Shown here: positions 11,001 through 25,200 of the stretch, one piece after another
Numbering within the stretch: the stretch's first letter is position 1
Layout of the letters: every line of letters begins with the position of its first letter
NCBI GenBank assembly: GCA_947846985.1
Contig: CANTUZ010000002.1
Location: 61,894,563 to 61,958,562 of the forward strand
Origin: Fratercula arctica
Taxonomy: Eukaryota > Chordata > Aves > Charadriiformes > Alcidae
DNA length: 64,000 bases
Reading direction: 5' to 3'
Translations under genes and position numbers: made by a program
Notes under the pieces: generated by a model
The model's input: the letters and a program-made list of their open reading frames with translations, nothing else
Told to the model about the DNA's origin: nothing
Databases searched by the model: none

Positions 11001-14000
11001 ACCTCAATGTCATCTTCCCCCTGCCTTCACTTTCCATAGCCACCTGAAACCAAAACCCAGCCATAAGACAGTTTGGAATCAAATGCCGGTTTCCTTGGTG
11101 CTAAAAGGGTGTGTGTAAGACATAATGAACCCTACTTGGCATCATGAAGGTCTTTAGTGTAGTTTTTCGGTGTATTAAGTGATACACAGCCCACTAAGTC
11201 ATGGTGTGAAGGGGTAAGGTTTCATTGTTCTCCCTCTGTCATGCTTAGTCTCTGCACAGAAAAGGAGCACTGAGGTTGGTTAATTTACCACAGAGATTAG
11301 GCTGGATGGTTGCCTCCAGTAAATCATAAGATCTATTGAAAGTTCATTTACTGACTCATGTTTAGACAGACAACTAGGAAAAAGATGCTTTCTGGTTACT
11401 TCAGGTCAGCATCTCCTAAAAATATTACTTTATAGTGTATGAGACCAACAGCAAAGCAAAATTAATATAAATAATTCCAGTAAAATTCCCCAAACCACAA
11501 CACTTCAGACATAAACCTGACAAGGAATCCAGGCTGATTGTCAGAATTATAGTTCAATGAAGCTTATTTCAACAGATTGCTCAGTAGTACAGCAACAATA
11601 ACCACTAAGATTACTTGTAAAGCACTGAACTGCACACACTTTTTCTCTTTGGCAAGCAGTCAGTTCCATGAGTTATCCCACCAGATATTTTGGAGCATCC
11701 ATTCACTAGCAGCAGAAACAAGAACACAGTTTGATGCATTAGAAGCTATGCCTGCAATTTTCAAAAAGCAGAGGCTAGATTTGGTTCTAAAGAACTTCTC
11801 TATACCTTCTGGGTTTTAGTGGAAAAATAAACAAGCACAGCCAAGCTGCAAAATCATTTAGAATCCAGTACAAGTTCTTGAACGCGTTTGCTTGCTATTT
11901 ACTCTGCCATGTTTCTGAAGCAGTAACAGGGTTAATGAAAACATAAAACATATGCAAATAAAAAAGAAATGGTGGAAATGCAAGGAAGTGTCTCGTAATT
12001 AAACTTACTTAATATTTACACAGCATTTCACAGTTGTATATCAGAAAAAATTATAGTAGAATCAATTTGAGCTTAATGGTCCTTTCTTCTGTGTTTCAGA
12101 ACAAACCAACAAACCCCAAAGTCATCTGTCATGTGGCAGGAAACAACTTTTTCTTTCTCTTCACTTGCAAAAAGGCAATGAAGGTTATGTTTCCAGTTTA
12201 GAACAAGACACCTGCCATGGTCTAAATTACAACCAAGGATGTCATCTTTTGCTATAACTCAGAAGTACTATTCAGACTAGACAGACATAAGAGGGCAAGC
12301 CTTCCAGCAGCACTGGAATCTATTCAAGGGCCATGATTCTGCCTTGTAGCTAAGTAGGAAGGCTGTGTCATATTATGTTTTCAGTTCAGCTAACTAATTC
12401 CAAACTTGCTCACATCTACCTATTCACCTGGCAGTCGTTTACTTGCACTACAGTATATATGTTCTATAAACACCCAAAATGGAAATCTTAATTTTTACAC
12501 ATTTTAACACTATTATGTGTTAAACTTATAGTGAAGGAGTATCGTGTTTATGTTATGTTCTTCTCCTTGTTATCCTTAAACTTTTCCCGTGAAACATGAG
12601 CATGCTGTATGTGCTGTGTATCCAAGCTGCCTACCTGCTACCACTACTACTCCACATATCATTTTTTCTTAGCTCCAGAAATCCATCAGAGTATCATAAG
12701 AAATACCTCATGAACTTTTAGCATTATATTCCTTTCTTCTCATTAACACAGAAACTTCTCTCTCTAGTCCTTGCTTTTTGATTTCCTTTGTTCATCTGCC
12801 CATTTGTGTCCAGTTTAGTGGGGCATACAATCTCTCTGGGAATTTATTTGTGTTTCAACTTTATTTTATGCATTTGAAGTATTAAAGATTTTATTTTGTC
12901 CTTCTAATTGTCTACTTGTCTGCATTTATTTTATACAGCTTCCTTATATTCTTGGGGTATTTGTTTTATTATCATGACAAAAAACAACCCTGTATCATCA
13001 AACAAATTATTTGGATGGGGATTTTTAAACCTGATTAGCGGCATAGTCTTAACATCCTAGTGCTCAGCTTGGAACATTTACAAGTGAACTTTCATTAGTA
13101 GAAGGTCAATTACCTCTTTCTAAACAAATCAGCCTATTTAAGAAAGCTGAAGCTAGGTATCCAAAGTAGAGATATTCATAGTTCCCTTTTTTATTCTGAC
13201 TCATGGTGATAAATTACAACAGATAGCTTCCTATCAAAATGACATAGTAAACTGGTCAAGGTATAAATTCTGCAAACATTGGTGCTCAATTTTATGTTAC
13301 AAATGCATATATGATAGGAGTATCCAAAAAGAATCCTAGAAAAGATATGCACAAACTATTTTCCATTGTTTATATTAGACTGCCAGAGTTGAGCCTATCT
13401 TCACAAAACAGCTGTGCTAAATACAAAAAATAAATGCATACATAGATATGTTACTCCACTAAATATAGTTTCTCTTGTGATAAGATGACTGGACGAAAAG
13501 TCTGAACACTGGAAAAGTAATCCAGAGACTGAAAGAATTAATTGCTACAGAACTGTTTGATACTTTGTTTAAAGGTTACTTATTTTTCAGTAATATGTCA
13601 TAGGTGATTCTAATTTAGGTAGTGGAGTTTCTCATTCTGTTTGTGTTTCAGCTGTCACATTTCACAAGTAAGAGATGGAAATATTTTTTCTAATGTTTTT
13701 CTAAAACATACTAGGATCTACAGCAACTGACATCATAAAATTATTGTACCATATTTATTACCACAATAATTATACTTTGTTACCATTTATGCCATAAAAG
13801 TGCAGGACTAAAACCAGATATTTATAATTACTTACGTTGTTCAGCAGTGTAAAATACAGCAAAGAGAAAAATAAAAATGAAATTTTATGTACAGAAGGTT
13901 GCAACACCTAGAGATGAATTCCTTGAACACTCACTGTTAGATGTACCTGTTAGTTGTTTTTATTGCAAAATTTGTAAAGGGCTCTGGACCTTTATTATAA

Positions 14001-17000
14001 GCTTAATTAAAGTATCCCAGTTCCTGAAATAAATATTTTAAACTGATGAATATCAAACAAAGTTCAAGCTGTGTGGTCCTTAATCTTCCTTTTCCCACCA
14101 CCCCCCTTAGGAATGTAACACAGCAGTGGGCAATTTTTTCAGTCTAAAACACATCTTCAGCATTCTTGCATTCACAATGCTCTTTCCTTGACTGCTGATC
14201 TACACACCTATAGATCTAAGTACAATAAATCTGAAAAAAGCGTAGATGAACCACATAAAAGAACCTGACTACTGTAATCCAAAATGCTAATATGATAACT
14301 ACTCTAAAAGTTATGGAAATAGCATAAAAACCATTAAAATTAATTAATTAATATTTTTAAAAATAGCATACATGCTTAAATATACACACCTCTCAAGCAG
14401 TCTTAATGCAAGGAACTTTTTTTGTTCCTTCAAAATTTGTGGTAGACAAACCTGAAAAAGATTGGAGTAATCAGAATTTGTCCCAACTCATATTCTACAA
14501 AAACTAGAACAAAGTAGTACAAAAATTAATTCTTGGATAATGTATGAATAAAACACTTATATTTTTTCTTTCTTGCCATGTTTTCTCTGTGAGCTCCATA
14601 TGTCAACAAGGTGCAATGTCACTGAAAGAAATACAAATGTGAAAGGTTTTGGCTCTCAGAAAAGAACTTTGATTTTTGTGGAAATTTTGGCCCGTGTCTC
14701 CTGTTATTTGAAACAAGGCATACAGCTTTGCTCACATTTCTACAACATTCAGTACATGTCATAATAGCAGTTGGATACCTCTATCTAGATACATATTTCA
14801 AAGAAAACTACAGACTACTTTTTTTCAAAAGCCAATAGGATACTTCTGAAATAAATATTTATTTGTTCTGATAATTCCATTGATTCAAGAAGTACAGCCA
14901 TAGCTTGAGGATAAATTTGTAAAATTATCTATTTATTCTTAAAGTAACTTCAAAAGAGTTTATTTAATGTAAAAAATGTAAACAATTGTCTTTAGCTATG
15001 CAAATATTAAGCTATCAGCTTTTCTTTGAAGTCTTAACAGCATCATAGTCAATAAAGTCAAAGGCTGCAGAGTGGTGACAAAGGGATGTAACAGTATTAA
15101 TCTCACAATTTGAACTCTCTCAGTGGCTTGCTATCTTTCAGCACAATGGCTGCTGCATCCCACACTACAAACAAATCTGCAACTAAGTGAAAAGGCATTA
15201 GAGTTACTGTAGGAAATTAATTGCTTTTCAAGTTGGCTTCTTGATAACCTTACATAGAAAGCAAGATTACAAACAGGTTCTAAGTTTCTTTAAGGTAAGG
15301 TGCTGTGGGTGGTTTGTCATACTGTTGGTAAACAATCCTCCATAAATTAAACATCTCAACACCTGTTAACAACACTCACAAGTATTTTGCTTTTTAACCA
15401 AAGATATTTGGGCAGTTTAGCTCAACTTAGCATATCTGCTAGCCCAGATTTCCTTCAGTCCTTTCGCAACCTGTATTTGCAGTGCTTGCCAAAGGTCAGA
15501 CTCAAATTCTACAATTTTTTTTTCCTTTTAAAATGCTGGAGAGAATGTCTAATATTTTTCTCACACAAATTGTCTGAAAGGTACTTACTGTAGTCATATA
15601 TGGTACAACTTAGGCTTGATTAAAATTAGGTACATAATGGATATGAGAAGCAACATATGATTATTTCGTAGTGCAAATCTCCTTCAGTTTATATGTGCAT
15701 ACAAGCTTTTACATGAGAAAAAAAGATACTGCCGTAAGATTATTTTTTCAAAATGAAAAGAGCATAAAATCCTGAAATACACATTGGTATTTCAGAATGT
15801 CTGGAATCAGACTTAAAAATTATCTCTTGAATTAAAATAAATTGTCCGTTAATTAGAAAAGCAAAGCATTGTCATAGCTATTTATATTTTCCTATAAATA
15901 AAAAACTCCTAACACAATGATGAGACAAGAGGAAATCTACTCATCAGTTCTGTTGATAAAATTAGTGGCATTTGAGGAGGTAGCTGAAGAAATGTTTTGT
16001 TAGGAGTAGAGTTTGTTAGGTTTGAAAAAGTAACAAAATTATGAAAATAGAAAGCATTTACCACAATGGAGATGGTACTTAAGATCCTGGTGAATATAAT
16101 ACAGAGACTATTCTGCAAAGCGAGTAGCTTAATTTGGCTGTTTATGAATTATTTGGGGTCTACAGAAAATAGAAAGACATATTCTCGGTGTAAATATGCA
16201 GTATTTCACTAAATTCAGCATTTCAATGCTAATTTACATCTGTTAAGGATCTGACTCCCACAGTGACTAATTATATATAATTCTTTGGAGATGCAACCTT
16301 TTCATTTAAAAATCACTGTTAAATCATTCCCATATATTGCTTTCCAATGGTAATGGAAAAGAACTAAATAATCATTAAACATATCCCTACTTCAAACACT
16401 GCAGCTGAAACCTTTATCCAGATACAGGAAAAAAAAAATCACAATAATAATGTTATATTGGAAAGTTTATAATAAAACACATAAAATTTTAAATGCTTAT
16501 TTTTGGTCAACAAAATTGTCAGCAAGCACATTTTTGTGGGATTGCCCAGGAACTGATCAAGATAGCTAATAATTTAATATATAAGCTAAAATAGATATCC
16601 ACAAACCAGGGTACTTTCTATGGTTATAGGATGTTTTTCCTTTCCCCATTAAGAGTTGCTTTGAGTTGGTGAGACCACCCACAGTGAGATCATTCTAGGA
16701 AGTCAAATATGGGGAGGGAAAGGCACACAAATGAAAACTAGAAAAATATCTGGGAATATCTGGGTTTAAGGCTAGGAAAAATGGAAGACACACACATTGT
16801 TATAGATGACAGCTTTCCCAAATAGCCGAAAATGTACTTAATGTTGGAGTAAAATTCACATTTATGCCAGCTGGACTTATTTTGGGTTTGCCTCTTAAAC
16901 ACTTTGTGTGACCATAGTCCTATTTTTCTCTTCTAAACTTGAACTAGAAAAATTATTTAGTATTTCTTAGAAAAATACACACCCAAGAATTCTTTCTCTA

Positions 17001-17596
17001 ATCCTTTCCACCCATCTTTTCCATATCAACCAAGTTTAACACGAAGCATTTCAAATTACCTTTACAGTCCAGTCTCGACTCACAGATCCTTTAACTATCA
17101 TACTTGAACTATCAAGCAGATCCTTCTGACAAGACTTCCATTGTTGAATTACTAATGAAGTCTAAATGGAACTAGTCCAAAGAAAAAGATTTTAAAAGTC
17201 ATTGCCAGAGTATGCACACATCAAAAATGGGCAGCAGGTTAGTGAAATTCATAGGTGTAATAGAAGATCTAGGAACATCTTTCCTGACCCACAAAGTTTT
17301 CAGGTTTAAAAAATACTGCCTTGCATTCTGGAGTGAGAAAACAGTGAAAGGAGATCCTTGCTTTCCAGAGAAACTAGTCTTGTGTTTCAGAAAGCAGTCA
17401 CCATAAATTTATGCTTTGCAAATGTAAAGTATTTTCAAAGTTTTCACCTGTGGGAATCTAAATCTCATAATTCAGAGATACTTTTAAATATTGTGGTCAC
17501 TTCTGAAAATGATACTTCAACTCCTAAGTAACAGGAGGAGTTTGGAAAATATTTCTAATGGCTAACATGTATTGACACTTCTAAGAATTAACTATA
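8077..17596. other. Long unique noncoding region
   Basis: About 9.5 kb of AT-rich DNA with many short homopolymer runs. I see no conserved protein, RNA gene or recognisable transposon. Short open frames (for example 8776-9045, 10519-10797, 11577-11819) look random in composition and match no family I recognise. Confidence 0.55.
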
Positions 17597-18035
17597 TCAC
17601 AGAATCACAGAATCACAGAATGGCAGGGGTTGGAAGGGACCTCTGGAGCTCATCTAGTCCAAACCCCCTGCCAGAGCAGGGTCACCTAGAGCAGGTTACA
17701 CAGGAACACGTCCAGGCGGGTTTTGAATGTCTCCAGAGAAGGAGACTCCACCACCTCTCTGGGCAGCCTGTTTCAGTGCCCTGTCACCCTCAAAGCAAAG
17801 AGGTTCCTCCTTATGTTGAGATGGAACTTCCTATGCTCAAGTTTGTGCCCATTACCTCTTGTCCTGTCACTGGGCACCACTGAAAAGAGCCTGGCCCCAT
17901 CCTCCTGACACCCACCCTGTAAGTATTTATGAGCGTTGATAAGATCCCCTCTCAGTCTTCTTTTTTCCAGACTGAAAAGACCCAAGTCCCTCAGCCTTTC
18001 TTTTAAGAGAGATGTTCTTGTCCTCTAATCATGAT
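17597..18035 (-). mobile_element. CR1 LINE, 3' fragment
   Basis: Reverse-oriented CR1 3' end. On the plus strand it begins with TCACAGAATCACAGAATCAC, the reversed tail, followed by the 3' UTR (TTGGAAGGGACCTCTGG). The ORF2 C-terminus then reads on the minus strand as [14 protein letters not shown] and related motifs (17773-17985). It is closest to the subfamily of the intact copy at 30.3-33.1 kb, sharing the GGCAGGGGGTTGGACTAGATGA-type 3' UTR. It is truncated at about 18035 and carries no RT domain. Confidence 0.93.
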
Positions 18036-19545
18036 CATAGCCCTTACATATAAACTTGTTTGTGCAACTCATGCTTTTGTCTCCCAAGAGTATGTGCACA
18101 TCATTTAGCTTATGAGTTTTTCAACCACCGATCATCTGTTTTGTGGACTCTGAGCAGTATGTAGCAAAATTGCTATCACTATAAATAATAGTTTTTAAAA
18201 AATTAAATCCATAGGGCCAAGTATTTCACCAGTTATTAAAGAAATACATAGGTGTAAATGACAAAATGGTAAACTTTACATATTGAGTATTTTTCCATGA
18301 AGGAACTTACAAATTGGAGGAAGGGCAAGTATTTTCCTACACGCTGAATTTTGGTATGTTTCCTTTTTATTTTAATTACATCCCTGATGCAGTAACTACT
18401 ATATGACATCTTTATCTTTGCCCAGAGGCAGCTTACATGTCTTGGTTTAACTAATACTTTGAGCTCTTTCACACATCACCTGTCATGCATTGTTGCAAGG
18501 ATGATTTTTTTTAGCATTAAAGTTCTACTGTTTTCTTAATAGCATGTCTAAGGTGATATAGAGACAAGACTTTCTGGTTTCTTGTGTGGGAGGAACACAC
18601 CAACAGAGTCTCTGACTGTATGGCACTGTATAGAAGATGCAATGTGACCAAGGAACTAAGCCTTCCAATAAAACTTGCAGCATAAAGTCTATGAGGCACT
18701 ATATAATTATTTCAAAATCAAATATTTTGGGTTTAGACAAAATATTTAGCTCAAAGCATATATACTTTCTGCAGGAAACCTAGATCCATCTTTTTTCCCA
18801 CTTCATGCAGCTTTGCAAACTATTGCAGGAAAAGTGGGAAATTGCAAACAAGCCTCAAACAAAATCCTATCAACAATTTCACTTTGGTTTTCCATCAGAA
18901 AAGCAACGTCTGAGAGATATGTGACACTTTATTAACTAAATTTTCCACATCTGAGAAAAATATTAATGAGAGTTTATCTGAATTTAGCTTTTGAAGAAGC
19001 TTTGTTCAGGGAGACCAACAGATAAGACAACCATTTTTACTTCTGCTCTAGACATTATTTGAACAGTCTTCACTCATCTTGCAGAAAGGTGCATTTATTT
19101 GGGTTTGTTACATTACTCATGGCACTGAAAGTACTACAAAGCACTTTATTAACACTATTGGTGCTGGTGAATAGAGAATGTCTCCAGGAGTTACACTTTA
19201 TACATAAATACTGACTACTATATCTTCTATACTAACTGCTGCATCTTCTAAAGAGTATTCAAGACCACCTGCACATTGGGATTAGTTCAAAATTGACTGA
19301 AATCAACAAGAATATCTCCATTAAATTTATCCCAGGCTGATGGAATTTAAGGCCAGAAAGAACCACAGTTATGATGATCTGCTCTGATGTCCTGTTTACA
19401 AAGCATTTTAATTAGTAATTCTCGCATGGACCATGTAGTTTCTCATGGACCCACAGGTAATAAATAGAGGAAAATAATACTGAGGATTTACCAAGGACAC
19501 ATTTTTCCTGCCAAAGTTAATTACTTTCTGTAATGAAATTATTTG
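18036..19545. other. Unique noncoding DNA
   Basis: AT-rich sequence between two CR1 fragments. No gene or further repeat recognised. Confidence 0.55.
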
Positions 19546-20656
19546 GTCCACGGATGAGGAGAGAGCAGAAAATATTAACTGGGAACTCGGCCTTGGATTT
19601 TAAAGCGATCTCCCTACAAGTATCCTTCTACCCAAATTGAGATACAGACTAGGCTGGTGGACTGTAAGGCAGGTGAGAAACTGACTAGATTGTTCATCTG
19701 AAAAGCTAGTAGTTAATGTTCAAAGTGTAACTGTCAGCCGTCACAAGTGGCATTCCTCAGGGCCTGCTATTTGGGCTGATAATGTTTAACATCTTCATCA
19801 ATAATCTAGAAAATGAGACAGAATGCATCCTCAGAATGTTTGTAGATGATACCAAATTTGAAGAGGTGTTTGATACCCTGGAGTGCAAGGGTGCTATCCA
19901 GGGGACAGGCTTTTAGGACTGAACCAGAATAATGAAGTTCAACAAAGATGTATGCAGTGACTGGAACCTACAACAGAAACACCCCATGCAACAGTATCAG
20001 CAGAGGACTGACTGACTAGAAAGGAACTTTGCAGAAAAGGACTTCATTGTCCTGATTGACACTTCAGACAGACATAAATAAGCAATGTGCCATTGTTGCA
20101 ATGAAGGCTATGCACATCAACAATAGTGTAATGACAAGATGAAGGGAACTGATTAATCCCCTTTATTCAGCACCAAGTCTCATCTGAATGCAATGTCTAG
20201 TTTGGGGCCCTCAAGCACAAGAAACTCCCTGAAAAACTGGAGCAAGTTCAACGAGATGGTCAGGACCTATAGTACAAGACACATGAGGAGAGACTGAAAG
20301 AATTGGATTTTCTCAGTCTTAAGAAGAGAGGGCAAAAGAGGTATCTAATTGCTATTTTCAATAATCTGAGCTGAAGTTGAAAGAAGACAGCTAGACTGTA
20401 CTCAGAATTGCTCAGAGAAAGTAAGGGGCAACAAATGTTGTTGCAGCAAGGAATTCTGACCTGGTATAAGGAAAAATATTTTCACTGTGACAGTGATTAA
20501 GCTCAGAGATGTGGAACCTTCATCCTTGCATGTTTTCAAAACCTAACCAGACAAGACACTGAGCAAACTGAAAAAGCTTTACATACATAGACCTTTCTTT
20601 GAGCAGGAGGTTGGACTAGATGACATCCAGCAGTCTCTTCCAACCTAAGTTATCCC
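19546..20656 (+). mobile_element. Ancient decayed CR1 LINE fragment
   Basis: Heavily mutated CR1 remnant. The clearest anchors are an RT motif B/C region at about 19745-19860, which still translates in pieces as FNIFINNLEN and FVDDTKF, a decayed C-terminal region at about 20130-20400, and a 3' UTR ending GGTTGGACTAGATGACATCC...CTTCCAACC at about 20605-20646. The terminal octamer repeats are no longer evident. Divergence far exceeds that of the other copies, so it is one of the oldest insertions here. The 5' boundary is approximate. Confidence 0.82.
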
Positions 20657-21914
20657 CATATACAGAAAATGATCAAATCCCTTCCTGACCTTCATCAGGA
20701 AAAGCAAAATATGAAGAGCTTGATAAGTCTCAACCTGTAGGCAACCATATTTCATCTGGATCAGAGCCCTTATGACAAATTTACTGTCTGCTAAATTGTC
20801 ACCAGTTTTGTTTTTCCCCATTTTAGCATGCATTTAATATTGAAAAGTAAGCTTATGTCTCAAACAGAAGAAGGATCAGATCATAAATTGCTTTAACCTT
20901 AATACTTGCAATGTCTCATGTTGTGACTTGCAGGGCTAAGCAAACTTTTTCTTATTTTTAAAACTTATTTCAACATATACACATCCATAAATCTGTAGAA
21001 GAAGGCTGTATTATGAATCATTATAGATGAATCATTTTTCTTGATTATTTGTCTATTTCTATTCTTACCGTAAATACTACTTATGATCAAGTTGCTACTT
21101 CAGTCAAAATATGAGTCATACCTGTACTGGTGTTCTTACTGGAAAAGAAGAAAATCTCTAACTGGTAAAAAAATCATTTAATGTCTCCCCAAATTCCCCA
21201 GTCTTGCAAAGGGCATTGCACAGATGCTTCAAAGATATTTAAGCATGCTGAGTCCTGTTACAGAACTGCGGCATTAAGCTGACAGACCTTGATTCTATTC
21301 CTGTTAACTTCAAATGGAGCAGAACTGCTTTGCTGCAACAAAAATCCTTCTTCATATAGTTTCATGTCTTAGGCAAAGACATTAAATGGGTAAGTAGTAC
21401 ATTCTATAATCAGCACGTACAGCTCTGTTACCCTAATTTGTAAGTTATTGAATTCTGATTCTCTGAATTTATTTTGTCACATTTGCAAACGTGTCCACAG
21501 TAAAGCTTTAGTTTGGATCAGGACTGCTTTTCTGAAGCTAATCTCCTGATCAGTCCCCTCTTATCACACTTTTTTCCATCATGGAGCAGTCTCACAGCAT
21601 GCAAACGGAATTCCTTTGGATGAAATTAAACCAGTAGGAGTAATCCAAAAGTCTAAGCATGTGCTTCAACTACTAAGGGAAGTTGTCTGGTATGAAGCTA
21701 ATCAAAATTCTCAAAACTTGCATAAACAATCCATACTTGACCCTCAGCACCATCTGTTTCACACTACGTATCTGCTCCTTTTTCCCCTTACTATTTGATA
21801 ATAAAGGCATAACCTTAATTGTTCTAATCAGAACATAATTCCAGATGCACCTCATTTGAGTTTGGATGTTTTAAACTTAAGTTTCCTTCTAAGAGATTCA
21901 TCTACATTTCTTTG
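20657..21914. other. Unique noncoding DNA
   Basis: AT-rich sequence with no recognised gene or repeat, leading up to a purine tract. Confidence 0.55.
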
Positions 21915-22268
21915 AGGCAAGAGGGAGGGACAAGGAGAGAGAAAGTGGGGAGGGAAGTGGGAGGGAGCAAGTAGGGTTGGAGAGTGTGAAGGAAAGAGGG
22001 GAAGGAGAAAATGCAGAGGGAGGGAGGGGGACTAGGAGAGGGCAAAGAGACAAAGGGAAAGAGGAAGAAGGGATGAGGGGAAGATGGAGAGGAGAGGAGA
22101 GGAGAGGAGAGGAGAGGAGAGGAGAGGAGAGGAGAGGAGAGGAGAGGAGAGGAGAGGAGAGGAGAGGAGAGGAGAGGAGAGGAGAGGAGAGGAGAGGAGA
22201 GGAGAGGAGAGGAGAGGAGAGGAGAGGAGAGGAGAGGAGAGAGACAGACTGTGAGGGAAAGAGAAAGG
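21915..22268. repeat. Purine tract with perfect (GGAGA)31 array
   Basis: A roughly 350-bp stretch that is almost entirely A and G on the plus strand. Its core, 22086-22240, is 31 uninterrupted copies of GGAGA (155 bp). Imperfect GGGA/GGAA/GAGA motifs lie to the left and a short GAGA tail to the right. All six frames stay open across the pure array, giving long Leu-Ser-Pro or Arg-Gly-Glu frames that are artefacts. Such homopurine mirror-type tracts can form triplex DNA and are usually length-polymorphic. Confidence 0.97.
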
Positions 22269-25200
22269 TCTCTTCTGAGAGAATTAATTAACATCTGCAG
22301 ATAAAAATGCTATCTAGAGTTAGTTTTTTCCACCATATCCTGAAAAAGTCTAGATAACAAACTTGGGCATGATGCCTAACTTTGAGGTTACACCAATCCC
22401 ATACATAGGTGGGTTTTAGAATAGAGCAGTTTAGTTGGAAATGACCTAACAACGACAATCTTGACCATCAATGATCATCTAAATAAGGTATTAGCCTATT
22501 TACATTGGGATGGCAGAATCTAATATCTATAAACTTTATAATTATTGTAATTGCAACTTCTGTGTGTGACACCTAGTATTGTTTTCTTCTAAAGATTTAA
22601 TTTGCATTAATAACCCTTTGAAGTTTAGGGTTTTTTTTAAATTATTTTTTTTAAATTTATAGTTGCACCTACACTAACAAAAGTGCTAGAAGAAACCATC
22701 ACTTTTAATAGAAAAATAGTTCAAGCCTTATAACTTTATATGTGTCTCACTCTCCCAGACCACTCTTCCCATCTTTCATACCCCCATCAGGTCAGCAGAC
22801 AGAGCAGTTGCCTCACCTCACCAAGATACATTTCTTGTCTTCCTCAGAACTGTATCAGCACAGGAATGAACAGGGCAAGATAGTATTTTAATCACACTAT
22901 CACATCTGGACTTTGTAATTAAAATGACCAAACCCCTGCAATTTAAAACCATAAATTTCTAGCACACCATTGCAATTTTTCACACTGTAAAATCAGTAGT
23001 ATGCATGCCAGGTGACCCCCTTTCCTCTCTCTGTGTGCTGCAGCCACAGGCTGGAACACATTGTCTCCCATGTGGCACCAAAAATTCTCCTTTTGCTGTT
23101 GGGAAAGATGATGCATTGTGGGTTGCTTTTCTCTTTTTGTGCACAAAAGAATATGGGGCACCCAGATTTGCATAATTATCAACCCATAGCAGAAGTGATC
23201 AAATAGTCCTAACAAAAGACCTGAGACAGAATCTGCAGACAGGCAGACAGCTCCTGAAAGAGACCCTAAAGGAAGACACTTCTGGATAGAGAAAACATAT
23301 TTTCCTAATGGAAAACCATCTGGAATTATTTTTTTCCATCAGTCCTAAAGTCAACTAAATATATATTCAAAATTACATGTGAGCATTTAAATAGTGCATA
23401 TTCTGTACCATTAGATATTAAAAAATATTCAAGGAAATTTCCACATATTCAGAACAAACTGATAAAATGACAGAAGCAAAAGAACAACTGGAAAAATTGC
23501 ATAAGGCGTGAATCATTAAATCAATGTCATTAGCTTGCTTTATTTAGAATAAGTGTGTGTGACAAAGTATGCAACCTCACAGTACTCCACAGAACATAGC
23601 AGTAATAATATTCTAGAAGCCTGAGGGCACAAGCTTTATTTGCAAAAGTAATTGCTCCTCCCTGTCAAAGTCTGGCTCACATTGACTGCACACTCCTACA
23701 ATGAGATCAAGATTAACCATCATGAACCAACACTTTCAGTGCTGTGAGTCAGAGATCACATTACAGACAAGGACAATTGTAACCACATTACTGAAACCAG
23801 TATATCGAATCTGGTCGACAGGTCACATCTAGGACAAGACTCCTAAAGAAATATATGCTGAATATTACTCTATGTAGACAAAGCTTCAACGTATGAAGAA
23901 GAAATAAGAATAGAAGAGAATTATTCAAAAAAAAAAAAAAAGAAAAAAATATTACTGTATGTTCTCACTGATGAAAACAAATTAAAGAAAACTCAGTAAC
24001 TATAGGACTCCAGGAAACAACCAGGAGATACAGCTAGACAGAACTGTGTTGTAAATATGAGGCTATCTAAACCAACTTAAGAAAGTGGCTTACCTGATAG
24101 TTTGATGTTGTGCTATGTTACTGTGTTTCTCAAATGAAAGCCATTAACAAGCAGAGTATGCCTGTCTAGTATTTTCTGGTACATTAATAGGTCTGTTTAA
24201 AGCTAGTGGAAGCATCTACACTCTGCAACATTAATCTATGCCACTTGTAAGAGAGTGTTCTTAATAGTACTCTGCCCATGATGAAAAAGAGACTGACCAT
24301 GCTTTGTGGTATAGATTTCATAACAAGATTTACTGTTAGAGCACATATTGGTAAACAGTTCATTTTAATGAGACAAGAAACATGGCAGAAAAATGAATGA
24401 AACATTTATTGCATTCCTGCTCTCTCTTAAAAAAAAGCCTCAATATTTTTGCTTAGGTGCTGAGTGTTCCTCAGTTAGTTGTTTTACACTTGTTTTAGCA
24501 ACTACATTCCCTGCCTGGCTCAAACATTTAAAGTTGGTGTTGAAGACTTATGATGAATTTTTTATGTTTTTATTCTGCTACACTTCTGCAGTCTCCCAGC
24601 ACTTATATTGTGAAGACACACTGATGCAGTTAGATTCACATTATGTTAGGAGAAAACATGAAATGACAGTCATCAGGCTGTATTAGGATAGTAATACTGG
24701 GATGGTGGATTAGAATAAAACATTATTAAAACAGTAGGAAAGAAAAAAAAACCCAACCCTTTTCAATGCTTTTACTAGTATTCCTTATTGAGATTAATGT
24801 CAAAGATGCTTAGAAATCTGGATGGGCATGGCTTGAATCTAAATTTTAAAATCCTACTATTGTTTATGACATATTTAGAACAGCTTAATATCAGCTACCA
24901 TTTCTCCACTCTCTAGAAAGTAGCAGAGATTAAGAAAAGGTCATAGAGCATCAGAGATGGAGGATCATTCACAAGTATTCATCTCCAAAAGAGCATCTGC
25001 GATGGCTGAATGAGCAAACTACTTTATGATCTTTGGGACAAATCAGAAGAATTTTCTGTTCTCCATGTTACTCAGTTTATGACAGGAGCTTCAAAAACAC
25101 TGAGAAACCATTTGTGGATCTTTAATTCCTGTATGGATTTATCACTTGATCTAGCAGGTAGTGTCTGAGAAAAATCTTTACTAAGTTGCATTGACTTCCA

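Noticed and set aside
21902..22294. Long frames on both strands rich in Leu-Ser-Pro or Arg-Gly-Glu
   Set aside because: They are produced entirely by the GGAGA repeat; no codon signal or homology.
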